Shown: one piece after another, positions 24,959-37,116 of the stretch
Position numbering within the stretch: position 1 is the stretch's first letter
Layout: the number at the start of each line of letters is the position of its first letter
Notes under the pieces: model-generated
What the model saw: only the letters and a program-made list of their open reading frames with translations
The model's database searches: none
Told to the model about the DNA's origin: nothing
Made by a program: the position numbers and the translations under genes
DNA from: Filosporella fistucella
Taxonomy: Eukaryota; Ascomycota; Leotiomycetes; Helotiales
Direction: 5' to 3'
Length of the DNA stretch: 64,000 bases
Assembly: GCA_030077755.1 (NCBI GenBank)
Contig: JAQJZZ010000005.1
Location: forward strand, 186,001-250,000

Positions 24959-25500
24959 ACATATGTTGTTGGAGTTGGGCTTTAGAGGACTCGCTGGCCT
25001 CTAAAGTCTCGTCTCGGAGGATGGAGCTTTGTAAACCGATTTTGTCCCGGTTCGAGGAGTCTAGCTTCAGGCACAAAACGTTATCAAGCGAACGTGTCCT
25101 CTTGAGAGTGGGAGAGACGAATAGAGAGTGGCAATTAATAACTTGTATGAGAATGCAAAGAGTAGAGAGAAATGTGTGGAAAACCTGGGGAGAAACAAGA
25201 AAGAGTCAAGGCGGAAGATTCACAGTTTTGACTTGAGACAAATGCAACGCGCCGCTTCCCTTGCGTTCGTTATCTGGTCTCTGGGCAAATGCAGCTGAAT
25301 GGAACCTGGGAGCTGAGATTCTCCACTGTCATGTGACCAGGCGTTTTCGAGAGTCGGGACCGACACGTACGAGGTTCCCGATGTTGGGAGTTGTTGATTT
25401 TGCCTCAAACACAAGTAACACGGTTTCGCGAACCACGACTATTTCTTGACATCATCCAGTGCTGTACTATCAATTGATACCATAATTGAACATACATACG
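24959..25500. promoter_or_regulatory. Divergent promoter between SLC33 and CENP-O genes
   Basis: The two genes start 542 bp apart on opposite strands. No clear TATA box seen; nothing else coding. Confidence 0.5.
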
Positions 25501-26455
25501 ATGATTCCTTCAACAGATAACTCCATCATGGAGGATCCGGTTGGAGTGCAACTGGACGACGAGATAGCCTCATTACAGGCTCAAAGTAGGTATTCTCTCC
25601 TCGTCATCGATACGTCTAACATACCCAGTATCATCCCTGAAATCCCAGCGCACACTTCACGCATCCACAATTCTCTCCTCGCGGTCTTCCAAGGCCATTC
25701 TCGATCGTCTCCGATCTTCCCAGAAACTATCACGCGATGGCCCCTCCTCCTCCAGCGAACTTAGTCCTCTAATTTCGACATCTGTCGCGCAACGCGCCCA
25801 TAAAGAAGAGAATCTCTATCGCCTATGCGCAGGCATAACTACATTTCGTGTTCAAGATCCAGATCCAAATGCAGTAGATAACGGCAATGTCCTCGGAATA
25901 AGATTTGATGCCTCTAACGCGGGGAAATATATCAGGCCATATTACATCATGCTCAATAAACCATGGAAGGGGTCGGAACTTTTACGAGTCCATAGACATA
26001 CGCTACCGCCCTGTATCCCTCTAGCTACATTATTAGAGCGACATATGCCACATGGGAAAGGGGCCATTGCTATAACGGAGAAGGGAAAAGGAAGTAAAAA
26101 GCAGGATCTGACGCGATTTGTGAGGGCTGTAAGAAGAGAAATAGTTTCGTATCATAATCGGGTTGATATTATCAAAGGATTGCGAAAGGAGTTCAAATTA
26201 GATGAGGAGGTTTCGAAGAAGGGAAAGGGACGAGAGAAAGTTATCACCAATATCAGTGCTGCGGATGCAGAAGCAAAACAAGTGCGGATTGAGTGGGTTG
26301 ATGGAAGAATTGGGAGGGCTGTGGTCGGAGAGAAGGGCGAAGTGGTTCAATGTGTCATTATTGGAGAAGATGGAAGAGATAGAGAAAATGAGAGGAGGGT
26401 GTGGAGTGGAAATATGGATGGGATCGGTGAGCGGCTGAGGGAGGGAATTTACTGA
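25501..26455 (+). CDS. Kinetochore protein CENP-O/Mcm21 family
   Basis: Probable inner-kinetochore subunit of the COMA/CCAN complex at centromeres. Exons 25501-25585 and 25629-26455 give 303 aa. A Ser-rich, probably helical N-terminal part (SLQAQ then ISSLKSQRTLHAST) is followed by the conserved domain: ITTFRVQDPDPNAVDN, GIRFDASNAGKYIRPYYIML, LLRVHRHTLPPCIPLATLLE and TRFVRAVRREIVSYHNR. The VHRHTLPPxIPL signature is the main reason for the call; the length fits fungal Mcm21. The C-terminus is charged and diverged. Its stop is 474 bp upstream of the phosphopantetheinyl transferase gene on the same strand. Assignment is from memory of the family pattern, not a search. Confidence 0.75.
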
Positions 26456-26929
26456 TTATTTTATTGGGATGGAGAATGGAGTTTTTTCGGTCTTAGTGGA
26501 GGTGGGGATACCCTGGAATCAGTTTGTTGTGTTATTTACGAATTTGCATGCATGGAATTCAGCTACGATCTTTACAGTCGGTGATGGAAGAAGTGTCTCT
26601 CCAATTATCTCCACGAGTTCAATCGTTCAAATTGCCAATCCCTGATGAATTGATTCTCATTCCATTGACGAAAACAACACAAACAGTGATAGTAGATATA
26701 ACTTTCGACTCATTGTTTCGTAACGTGCAAACCCTACACCAGTCCACTGCAGACAATGTCCTAGAGGCACCTTTCTATGACACCAAGTCACGTGCATCAG
26801 ACAAAATTTGTGTGAGCATCGGCCGCCGAATATCGCCGAACTCGACACACATCAGCCTGCTCTCCCATCAAATGTCAGCATTTCAACCAGAATGTATTAC
26901 AGTTTCCAAATAGACCGTCTCATATATCG
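26456..26929. other. Intergenic region between CENP-O and PPTase genes
   Basis: The plus ORF at 26524-26913 fills most of this gap but has no recognisable domain; I take it as UTR/promoter sequence. Confidence 0.45.
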
Positions 26930-28086
26930 ATGATGGAAGCGATTCCAAAGGGGGTGTCGATCTCCGGCCTTCAAATCATACAATGGTATCTCGATACGCG
27001 CCCACTCTGGTCCGTGCCAAAGAAGGGAAATTCGAAAGAGGAAGTTCAAGAATTGAGGACAGTCGTAAGAGCAATTTTATCTCACTTGAATTTCTCAATG
27101 AAATTCGTACTGATACATGATACCAGGCTTCCCAAGAACTTTCCTTGCTTTCAGAAGAAGAACAAAAAGGTGTCCTAAAATACTACCACCTCAAAGACGC
27201 AAAAATGAGTCTTGCCTCTCACCTCCTCAAACATTTCGTCATCACAAAATATTGTCAAGTACCCTGGTCCCAATCAAAAATCTCTCGTATGCCCAACGGA
27301 GGCAAACCGTGTTTCCTACCCTCAGATGACAAGAGCCCATCGATCGATTTCAACGTCAGTCATCAAGCCGGCATAGTCTCTCTCATCGCTGCCATCGGCT
27401 TCAAGGGTAAGATGGAAGTAGGTACCGATGTGGTATGCGTTAACGAGAGAGAGAAACAAGATAATGCTTATATTGAGAAAGAAGGGTTCTTTGATTGGGT
27501 CGATATGCATGCTGATGTGTTTTCCGAAGGTGAAGTCAATTTCATGAAATTAGCTCCCATTTCCCTTGATTTTCTGGGAGTTAAGGAGGAGATGATTGGA
27601 TATGCAAGGGATGCAATCTCAAGATGCCAGAGAAGAAATGAGGTGGTCAAAATCAAGGTCGCAGCACGCGATAGAGCAGAAAGTGAGGTCCAGATCCAAA
27701 GCAACGATATCATTGCTCAAAAGCTGCGTCGCTTCTATGCTTGTTGGTGTCTGCGAGAAGCATATGTCAAAATGACAGGAGAGGCGCTCCTGGCGCCCTG
27801 GCTCAAAGAACTGGAAATTCTCGATGTTGCTGCACCGGTGCCTAAACAAGGTGTTACCGGTGATGAGAAACTAGAGCCGGGAGAGGTATATCGACAATTT
27901 GCGAATTATCTGAGAGGGAAGGTGGTTAAGGATGTGAAGACTGAGTTGCAGGCTATAGGAGCGAATTATATGATTGCTGGATCAGTACATGTGCCGAAAG
28001 AGCATGAGAAACAAGATGTGGTGTTTGGAGAATGGCGAGGATTGGATTTGAAGGAGGTCCTTGACACTGCTGAAGGCAATCCGTGA
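26930..28086 (+). CDS. 4'-phosphopantetheinyl transferase (Sfp/NpgA type)
   Basis: Transfers phosphopantetheine from CoA to carrier proteins. In moulds one such enzyme usually activates polyketide and peptide synthetases and the lysine-pathway aminoadipate reductase. Exons 26930-27064 and 27127-28086 give 364 aa. Diagnostic stretches are SLASHLLKHFVITKYC, PNGGKPCF, the substrate-site FNVSHQAGIVSL, the metal-binding VGTDVVCVNERE and the WCLREAYVKMTGEALL helix (family WxxKEAxxK). The insertion between the last two motifs is long, as in NpgA. Its 3' flank carries an imperfect tandem duplication. Loss would be expected to abolish most secondary metabolism and cause lysine auxotrophy (family knowledge). 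Confidence 0.9.
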
Positions 28087-28115
28087 GAGGATGTCAAGGG
28101 ATTTGTGATCGACCG

Positions 28116-28267
28116 TTGGGCTGAGAAGAAGAATTAAGCATGATCAATTGATACTTTTGATCCTCGTGCTTTGAGTTTGACTTTCGACCCGTTATCCGCC
28201 TGGGCTGAGACGAAGAGTTAAGTATGATCAAATGTTGCTTTATTTTGACTTTGACTCGTTATCCGCC
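28116..28267. repeat. Imperfect tandem duplication in PPTase 3' flank
   Basis: Two copies, about 28116-28200 and 28201-28267. Both begin TGGGCTGAGA-GAAGA and end CGTTATCCGCC, with TTAAG-ATGATCAA and TTTGACTTT inside. The second copy is shorter by about 18 bases. Confidence 0.7.
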
Positions 28268-29296
28268 ATGTCAAAATTAGGTTCGCAGACATTTCATCGA
28301 AAGATGCACACAATACAAGGCTGAAATGTAGCCGTGTAAAACATCCACGTCTTGAAACCTATTTCTCGCCCAATATAAACGTCTCAACCTTTCCTATCAT
28401 ACAAGGAGAATCCTCGATCCTGAGATGACTCGCGGATCTTACTGTAAGCGTGACGGCGATCTAATCAATGTCTAGCTTCCCCACTTCAATTGCCAACTCT
28501 AATTATTCCCCATGGGCACATAGTACCCCGCTAAAAGGCCCACGCCTTTCCACCTTTACCCCAGACCGTCAATTAGCGAGCTTGGATAGAAGTCTAGAGC
28601 GGATGCGTTGACATCTAATTCGTTACGTTTTTCTCGTGTTTGGCCGTGTTGGTCGGAATGCCGGAGGTCATTCCGATTGAGACGTGAGGGATGGTAAATT
28701 GAGATGCTCTTCGTTTCTGCTCCGAGAATTTACCTGCTATGAGAATAGAGTTTCTGATATAGAAAGACGTTTGTGATATGCTTCGATAATACATGTCTTA
28801 TGAACATAAAGTTTACAGAATGTAAATTCAAACTTTATTCAATATATCAAAGCTTGTGTTGATACATTTCCCTTGATGTCATCTGTTGATCTATTCGCAT
28901 CAACCCCTCACCAGAACTCTCTATTCCCTCTGATACGCTGAACCCTTGAAATGTTCTTATTCCGACTCGGATATTCACACCCTTCTACTCAGACGGCAGT
29001 ATCTTCATTGGCTACATTCACATCGAAATCGACATCTCGATTCCGACTCCTGCGGCATTGTCCATGCTCTTTCCTTATTCGGCGCCACGCCAACGCCATG
29101 CATTTTGGCAGGTCGGCTTGTGAGCACGATGACGCTGGCGGGTTTCGATTTCTACGATTCTATATCATGAAGCTGTGCCAGAGGTGGTTTGAGTATAGGG
29201 GGGTAAGCAATTATCTCCTTTCAGTTTTATCTCTCCGTTATCTTGCACTCAATTCTCACGAAGCGCAAAATAGTTAATAAAATATCATTACCATAC
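28268..29296. other. Intergenic region before the aquaporin gene
   Basis: No gene seen. The plus ORFs at 28946-29277 lack any recognisable features and end before the aquaporin ATG; they are probably leader sequence. Confidence 0.45.
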
Positions 29297-30928
29297 ATGA
29301 ACCCACCGCTATCCACCTTGTCATCTTCAGAGACCGCGTTCTCTCATCCCAGCGATGACCTCGCCAAAATAAAAGACTTGACCAACTACAATACCACGAA
29401 TGAAAGTCAATTTGGCAGCGGTCCAACTCTCAAAGATCCAAATGATCCCATCCAAAACTCAGATGAGGCATATGACCGCCATCTAGAAAAACACGCTGAT
29501 GCCGTCGGCGATGGTCCTACCACTCGTCGCCCGTCTAACAATTCCCCTCGATATGCCCATTTCGAACATGCATCAGAAGCACGTAGTCCTACCCAATCTC
29601 CAAGTTCATCACCTCAGAAAAATCATCTCTCTACCTTCCCTAGTAATCATTCGAATGGCTCCAACAAAACGAAACGGGAATTAGAAAGGCATAATACACT
29701 TTCTACTATACGTACGCATATCGGATTAGCGCCTGAGCCACCGATTCTGGATGAGCATGACGGTTTGCAACACTTGACTTGGGTGGCGTTCCGACATATT
29801 TTGAGGGAACCACTTGCAGAGTTCTTTGGGACTTTTGTCATGATACTTTTTGGGAATGGGAGTGTGGCTCAGGTTCTGTTGAGTACGGGACAGACGACAG
29901 CGCCAGGCGGGAATGGGTTTGGAGCTTATCAGAGTATAAGTTGGGGGTAAGATCTCCTTTTGTATCTCCAAGGCAAACGATTGGGCTAACACTTGAATAG
30001 CTGGGGCATTGGCGTCATGTTAGGGATTTATGGTATGTTTGTTTCTGATTATATGGTCCGAATGCAGCCTCCCTCTCCTCTTCTAGCAACAAAATCTTCT
30101 TGCTTCAACCGTCTAATTTCAGATCTATACTAACATTCTCACAGTCGCCGGGGACAGCGGCGGTTTCCTCAACCCCGCCGTAACATTTTGCTTCTGCCTC
30201 TTCCGCAAACTTCCCTGGCGGCGTTTCCCAATCTACGTCGTAGCCCAGCTTCTAGGCGGTTTCCTTGCGTCTGGAGTCGTCTACGGAAACTATATCAACG
30301 CCATTAATACTCTCGAAGGCAATGGTATCCGTACTGTTCCACCTTCTACCACAGCTACAGCAGGCATCTTTTGTACTTATCCACAAGCTTTCTTGACCAA
30401 AGCCAGTCAGGTGATGAGTGAATTCATTGCGAGTACAATACTTATGTTTGTTATTTTTGCGCTGAAGGATGATTCGAATCCTGGGGCAATGGGGAAGACA
30501 GGGGCTGGGCCATTCTTCCCGCTTGCGTTGTTCTTTTTGATTTTTGGGCTGGGAGCTTGTTTTGGGTATGTACCTTTCTGCAATCTCCTCGTTTCAAGAA
30601 ATTCCTCCAAGTTTTTTTCAAAAGAGTATATGCTAAAGAATAATGTAGTTGGGAAACAGGCTACGCTATCAACCTCGCCCGTGATTTCGGACCGAGACTC
30701 ATGTCGTACATTGTTGGGTATGGACATGAAGTATGGAGCGCAGGCGGGTATTATTTCTGGATTCCTATGTTCATTCCGTTTTGCGGTTGTACATTTGGTG
30801 CGCTGTTGTATGATGCTTTTTTATACACAGGCCCCGAATCGCCAATGAATATGCCGTGGTTTGGGATGAGGGCTTTAATGCACAAGCTGAGAGGAGGCAG
30901 GAGAAAGGAGGGCAGATTTGAAGTCTGA
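29297..30928 (+). CDS. Aquaglyceroporin (MIP family)
   Basis: Membrane channel for water, glycerol or related solutes. Exons 29297-29946, 30001-30032, 30145-30565 and 30649-30928 give 460 aa. A hydrophilic, Ser/Pro-rich N-terminal extension of about 165 residues precedes helix 1 (PLAEFFGTFVMILFGNGSVAQ). The first pore half-helix has a standard NPA in SGGFLNPAVTF. The second has NLA in GYAINLARDFGPR, the pattern of fungal Fps1-like channels. Asp after the second motif suits a glycerol-conducting pore. Intron 3 uses the acceptor at 30647-30648, restoring the conserved ACFGWETGYAINLARD run. ATG 29297 is the first in frame. It converges on the four-helix protein gene. Confidence 0.9.
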
Positions 30929-31178
30929 GGTGCTTGGGCGCGCAAGACAATTTGGGGGGTAAAGGAAGCTGTACGATTAATGAGAATTGCGCAGGCGTCT
31001 GGTTTTTGCTTTTTGATCGTTTCGGAGCGGGTCATATGTGTATGAGTACTTGTTTCTCCCTTATATACAGTCGGTATCATCCAAAAAGAGTACTCAGTTT
31101 CCAAATTTCCATTTGTTCATATCACCGCCTCCAGATTAGCAAATAACTCCGTGAGGCTTCACAACGCTATACGTCGAT

Positions 31179-31839
31179 TCACTTCTGGCCCTGATCATCT
31201 AGAGGTACTGCCTCGGGATTATGACGTTTACTCAAATTCCAAATCTTCGCCTCGTAGTACCATTGCATCAAACATCCAAACCTGTCCACTGTGAGTACAT
31301 AACTACAACCTAGATGCCTCACTTACCAATTCAACGTACAGAATATAGCACAAGCATAAGCTATCGAGCCTACTCTCCCTGCAGCACTCATTTTGGTTTT
31401 ACCACCACGACGAGGAACGATTCTGCTTTCAAAATCGATTGATCTGACCACCACAAGACTTTCTCCTGCTTTTGCTACTGTGACGAACAGAGGAACAGCA
31501 GCTGATAGCCAAAGGAGAGTAGCTAAACCTCCAATGACTCGGGCGATAATCATTTTTTTTCGGTCGTCGGAATAATATAAATTACATGCCAGAATGCTCA
31601 ATGCCATATATGTGAGGGACTATAATTGTTCAGAACCAAAGATTACCAGTGGTGTGAGATTAAAGTACACTTACGACTGTCAAACTCCATACTGCAGCGG
31701 TATGCACTTCGCCTCTTGTTTTGTCCACTACAGCGGCTGCAAGACCGAGTATCACGATGGAGAACAGGAATTTCACCAGTTCTGTCGTGGCGAGCTTTTC
31801 GCGGAGGCTGGATATCGTGTCTGGAAGTTTCCAACCCAT
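31179..31839 (-). CDS. Four-helix membrane protein, MARVEL-like
   Basis: Small integral membrane protein. Exons 31839-31675, 31619-31327 and 31281-31179 give 186 aa. Four hydrophobic segments are visible: VKFLFSIVILGLAAAVV, AAVWSLTVSLTYMALSILAC, ARVIGGLATLLWLSAAVPLF and GSIAYACAIFCTLNWFGCLM. The helix spacing, the short N-terminus and a charged C-tail (WNLSKRHNPEAVPLDDQGQK) resemble fungal MARVEL-domain proteins, which associate with membrane subdomains. No catalytic motif. The three-exon model was built by hand because no single ORF covers the gene; all junctions are GT-AG and keep frame. Confidence 0.65.
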
Positions 31840-32611
31840 GTTGATCGATGCGGGTGTGCCTTAATCCCTAATCTGTTCACAGGCTTCTTTGATATTTGTT
31901 ACCCGCTGTCCAGACGATTTGTGATTGAGATTGATAAGTGTTGCGGGCACAGGTGCACCGTTGAACTTACGAAGTATTAGCTGTAAATCCTGATCGGTAT
32001 GGCAATCATCCTTTCTTATTGTTGCTAATCTGGATGGCCTATCTTTTGCGATCATGGTTTGGTTTCTAAAAAGAGCTACAAGTGTGGCTTTTCCTTAGGC
32101 GAAATTTGTGGCAGGGTAGAGTATACTACGTACGATCATTATTATGCCTTGGTTAGAAGCTCGTCCAGGTTATAAGATGCGTTTTTCTAGAGAAAATTTG
32201 TAATTGCTGTTTGGATAGACTAATTCGCATCGTGTTGTTCGATTTTACTTGTTTTTCCTGAAAGAAGTCTTGTAGAATAACGTGTAGCTTCTACATAAGA
32301 TTCCAATTTCAGATTTGTTCTCGCTCGGACGTTAGCTGGGGTGTTACATCGCTGGTCAAGCCATCTTCAGCTGAGGCCGAATCGGATCATTTGGGAAGGC
32401 GTGAATGCTGCAGAATGCCTACGGATATGCATATTGCCGGAATATATATTGTCTAGGAGGACCGAGCCTCCCAAATTGACACACATCGCGGCTTGGCTTT
32501 TATCTCTCATGTCATGGAGTGCATCCTCCCATAAATCTTAAACCCAAGGACCTTTGTCTGTCTCTCAGCATCAACACAGGTGATATTGAAAGCTATTGTT
32601 TCGCACTTAAA
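31840..32611. other. Intergenic region
   Basis: Leader of the four-helix protein gene and 3' flank of the CFEM receptor gene. A TATA-rich stretch (32438-32450) has no matching ORF. Confidence 0.4.
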
Positions 32612-34181
32612 CTACACTTCACTACCCTGCTTAAACCGCCTCGGTGTATTATACATTGAATCTTCATCTGTCCATACCTTCCCAGTTTTCTCGAAACCTA
32701 ATGGTCGCGAAATCTCCAAGAAATCTCTTTTACTATCCAATACCCTTTGCCCACTCCCATTACCCGTTGCTTCCTCGTATAAATGCTTCTTGGTAAAATT
32801 ATTGAATCCAGGCCATATTACTCGCAAACCAGAATATATTCCTGGAATGGATGCGGAAACCATTCCAACACTAAGTTCGATCGCACTCCATATCGTTGTG
32901 GAGACATTTGTAAATGTCGGATCTGAAGTGCGACCAAAGCCATGGAGAGAGCTAAGTCTGATGATGGATGCAACCACCGCACTGCCATACCTGTCAATAA
33001 AATTTCGCTTCTGGTGGCAAAGATACAACTTACAATCCACCAAGTACAAATACCATCAAGACACTCAACTTCTTCTTCCTATTAACCTGCAAGGCTTTCA
33101 CCTGCATCACGGGCAAAACCAGGACCAGAATGTCTTGTGCCACAATTAGCACAGAGTACACCCATGTCGCAGCATTAAAGTTGACGCAAAATCCACCTTT
33201 GGGATTTATTTGCCATGCATACGATATAGGCACACATTGGAATATGCTGACAGAGAGAAAGGTGATCATGATAGCAATCCCAAAGGCCGTTGTGTACCAG
33301 CACCATTTGTGGAAACATTGAGCGCTGAAGATTCGTAGGTAAAAGGAGAGGATGGAAAGTTTGATGATGCCGTTGGTGATTATATAGAGGGCTAGGATGA
33401 TGTAAACTGCTTCGTGTGAGAAATATCCTTTGGAGGTAGCGGGTTACTTACACCAAAGTAGAATGTCTTTCAGGTTTGAGAACTCGACGTTCCATACATG
33501 ATTTCCGAATCCTTCGTTTGAAACTACACTTGTCATTACTAACTCGATCATAGATCTCCATGTGGTAAGTAGTGAATCACCTCTCAACGCAGCGTAGAAA
33601 GCAAGAGTATCTGTCAACTACCCAACATCAGTATATGGTCAACTCCAGATTAATACATGATCTCGTCAAACGCACCATCGAAACGAAGATAAGCCAGTCA
33701 TCTAACTCAAAATTACCTTGCGCCAGGACTCTGATAATTAATCTTGTTATCACGAATGTTTTACTGATTGCGCTGAAAATGATAAGCATATTCATGACTT
33801 CAGCCTGCCGGGAATCATCTGGCCGTTGGCAGATATCTGCAACTTGCTTCAGAAGCTCTATCCATTGTTAGCTTACAAATTTGTTGAGGTTCAAGAACTG
33901 CTAGAGAAAATTATTGTCAACAGTGTCTCGGATCTCTTACCAAAAGTTTCCATCTCCGTACAATTCGCAAGCATACAATTCATCGTCAAATCCGTCATTT
34001 GCTGGCTCTGACACTGACATTTTATATCTGTAATCAGACAACCTAATTTCGGTGCAGTGGTCGCGAGACAAGAAAGCCCACATGTTGACATGTGGGGTAG
34101 AACTGGAGTTGTGATTGGAGGGATGGCGTGGACGATGGAGAGCCCTGCAAGCAGGGACAGCAACAGGTAGAAGACGCGCAT
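32612..34181 (-). CDS. CFEM-domain PTH11-type receptor
   Basis: Putative G-protein-coupled-type sensor; in plant and insect pathogens this family takes part in surface recognition. Exons 34181-33941, 33857-33676, 33617-33452, 33406-33034 and 32990-32612 give 446 aa. A signal peptide (MRVFYLLLSLLAGLSIVHA) leads to a CFEM domain with all eight cysteines (CGLSCLA, LGCLI, KCQCQ, NCMLANC, DICQRP). Seven helices follow, with FELDDWLIFVS, FQCVPISYAW and a long loop then DILVLVLPVMQVKALQVNRK. A tail of about 90 residues lacks motifs. CFEM exon 1 ends in codon phase 1 and joins cleanly. A second rhodopsin-like gene without CFEM lies at 15973-17349. Confidence 0.88.
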
Positions 34182-34971
34182 CTTGAATATATCAAGAAAA
34201 CTTGAAGATTGATACCATAATATATCCTGAAGATCTCGAAAAACAGAAAGAAGATTATTCTCAAGGAACGGGTCTCTTTAATCCTAGGGACACTCATATC
34301 GATTTACCGATCTTTCTTCAACTCTAAGTTTAACTTTAAAATAGGCTTTACGATAAACTTTCCGAAGTAAAAGCGGGGTATCAGAACAAAATTTCCGTGT
34401 TTGATATATGTATAGCAGACACCTTTATACCCTTCTATTCGTTCTATTCTCGTGGAGCCGAGAACATATACCTGTACCATGTCTGTGCAGTTCTAGGCGA
34501 GACTCTCAGATGAATACTTTTCACCGATTCCCTCCTACATTAAGAGTAAACTTTTATTTCTATTTGCAGGGCAATAAGAGAGTTTATGACTGATCAAAAG
34601 CATGTTTGGATTCGGATGTTCGACACGTCCGTTCGGTAGTCAAATAAGGTTGTTGCGTGTGACGGGTGTGACGGGTGTGATGGTTGTTTCATGTGGGACT
34701 GTAGGACAAATCGCCTCGACTGACTCACTTTTTGGCGATAGAGAGTGTTTCATGACTTATTTAAGGTATAGCTAGACTGATTGGGCATTTATATATAGTT
34801 GTAGATGGCTTTCTAGGTTTGAAGGGATGTGATTTCGGAATCTCAGATACTTCAGTGACTCTTGTTGTGGGCTACCGAATATTGACGTTATTTTTGCTCG
34901 CATTGCGCAGGTCTTGGGGGTTCTAATCAATTATTCTAGACTCCATTTTTCGATTTTTGTTCTAGCTATTC
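34182..34971. other. Intergenic region
   Basis: Promoter side of the CFEM receptor and 3' flank of the DUF2264 gene. A short TGTGACGGG direct repeat lies near 34660-34682. No gene supported. Confidence 0.45.
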
Positions 34972-37116
34972 TTACCAACTGAATCCGAATTTTGGTCTAT
35001 CCTGCCACATTCGCTTCACACCCTCTGTCTGAATTCCAGATGAAGAGCTCACAGCAAAAATACCTGTGATAAACCACTGCTTTTCACTATCTCGCCCCTC
35101 CAAAGAATCCAGATTCCATTGTACTGTCGGTATCAAAGTTCTTTGCTCGCTCAAATTTGTGTTGGCGTCAGGGTTCAATATCACACCTTCTCCCCCCTTA
35201 GTCCCCCTATTCGTCCCGACATGGTCAGCACCAAGGAAAACGGAAGTCAAATCAGCTACTCCACTCGCTCCCGCAGAAGATATGATCAAGCACTCCAAGT
35301 CGCCTTTCCAATATCCTTCTACTGCCAGTTGTCCCAAAGAAGCGTTCTTCAAGTCTTGTGGAATGGCTGGTAGGTTTCCACCAATGTTACTTTGACTTCT
35401 GATCGCGAATCCAGCATCAACACAGTGTATTTGCCTGTTTGAAACGCCTCCATGTATTCTATGTGCCCTGATATGCCATCCATCCCATCCCTTCAATGGT
35501 GGGATCAATATCGTTTCTATGACGAAATGTTCTTTTTTCCAAGGCTGCCATTTACTTTTGAGTACCGGCATCTCAACCTCTTCCTCTCCAATTCTCAAAC
35601 ATAAGTTCTCAATCCTGGCATCGATCGGCTCATATCTCACTTTCCAGCTCTCTCCATTGTCATTGCTAACGGTTAAGGTGCTATCAGGTGCGAGTTGCTC
35701 CAGGCATGAATGGCAAGTTGGCACAGAAAAACTGAACGAGGAGGAGTATGCGAATTTGCTGTACTTGGCTTCCCGTGCTTTGTGCGGCTTCTTGGTGAAT
35801 TGCCCTGCTGACAAGAGGAAGTGATGAACTTGTGTCGAACAAATGATTTGGAGGGGAGGGGCGATGACTTCTATCCGCTTGAGCTTCTCGCTTGGGCAGC
35901 TTGTTGACGTTTCCCTTTCTGCGGCAGGGAATAGAGGATGTGGCATCTCCTCGCAGGACCAGAATGGATGTTCTTCAGGTAATGAGATGAAAGAAAAAGT
36001 TTTGAGACACCAATATACCGATTGTGGGGAATTATAATCCTCGCTCATGTACATATTTGGATACGTATAGCCAATGTTCAAAGTGCCATCGGTGTTGAAG
36101 ATATGCGACATTGCCGCCCACCAGCGAAGGTGTCGGAGAAGAAGGCCTTTGACGATGCCCAAGGAAAGATGGTCAGGAAGGGTGATATCCGAGGTGAGAA
36201 GGGCGGACCAGAAGGCGGCAAATGCGAAACGATATGTCAGGCTTCTTCCAAAAGGGATTGCGGCACCTTCATTTTATTAACGAAGAGATATACATTCAAG
36301 TCAAAAGAACGTACCATTTGGGTCAAAATATCTCCAAAACCTGCTCGCGAAGTCAACAGCCTGCCTCCGATATTTCTCGCATCTCTCTGGCTCCAGATCA
36401 GATGCAGAACGCACGAATGCCAATTGTGAATACTGCATGGCAAAACTGCCTGAATAATAGTCTGCTTGCTTCCTATCTTCTGTCCACACACCATCGCTGG
36501 ACCACCCACCTCCTATGTAGGAAGTATCAAGTAGGTCCAGATCTGAGTCTATCGCAGGTTTGAGCTCGCTATATGGTATTCCGCATACCTTTACCAAAGC
36601 CAAGTTTGTGAGAACCCGAAACCAGCGCCAATTTGATGGTGGCATTTTGCGTCCATTAATTGAACGAAGCCAGGTGATGAGGTTTTGGGCTGAGGTGGGT
36701 GACCTGCTCGTTGGGAAGAAAATAGAAGGGACAGAGAGTAGGGCATAGGCAATTGGTTCCATTTCTACCATTCTCTGGTCAAAATCTCCCAGATTTCCCC
36801 AGTAAGTGGGTGATTCAGGATCAACTCCTGAATACAAGCCATTTATCCATGATTCCAGATTCAGACTGGAGATACCAGAAATAGCAGACTTTTCTCCAAG
36901 TAGGAGGAGATCTGGCACCACCCACAGTGGACGAGCAAATCCTTCAAGTTGTGCTGAGATCTCGTCAAACCCCGTTCCAGTTGCCGTCGCGAGTTTGATT
37001 CTTGCACCACATGATGACTTATATTGCTCTAGCGGTTGGAGAAGAGAGGTGACTGCTCGGAGGATATCGCTGCGAGATTTGAATGGATTGTCAGAGAACC
37101 CAGGGAGAGGAGGCAT
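34972..37116 (-). CDS. DUF2264-family protein
   Basis: Function not established; the family is predicted to adopt an alpha/alpha-barrel fold like several polysaccharide-active enzymes. Exons 37116-36315 and 36266-34972 give 698 aa. Recognised by the opening NPFKSRSDILRAVTSLLQPL, then FEG-type FARPLWVVPDLL, GLYSGVDPESPTYWG, NWRWFRVLTNLALVK, WSSDGVWTEDRKQADYYSGSF and the exon junction GAAIPFGRSLTYRFAFAAFW. The C-terminal third is beta-rich with repeated Trp. There is no signal peptide, so it should be intracellular. It shares a 445-bp divergent promoter with the Zn2Cys6 regulator at 37562 and lies in the block with GH88 and an MFS carrier, which suggests a step in breakdown of an imported uronic-acid oligosaccharide (inference). 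Confidence 0.85.

Noticed and set aside
26524..26913. 129-codon ORF between CENP-O and PPTase
   Set aside because: No recognisable domain and fills what should be UTR and promoter.
30751..31104. 117-codon minus ORF overlapping the aquaporin 3' end
   Set aside because: Opposite-strand shadow of the aquaporin last exon and its 3' flank; no features.
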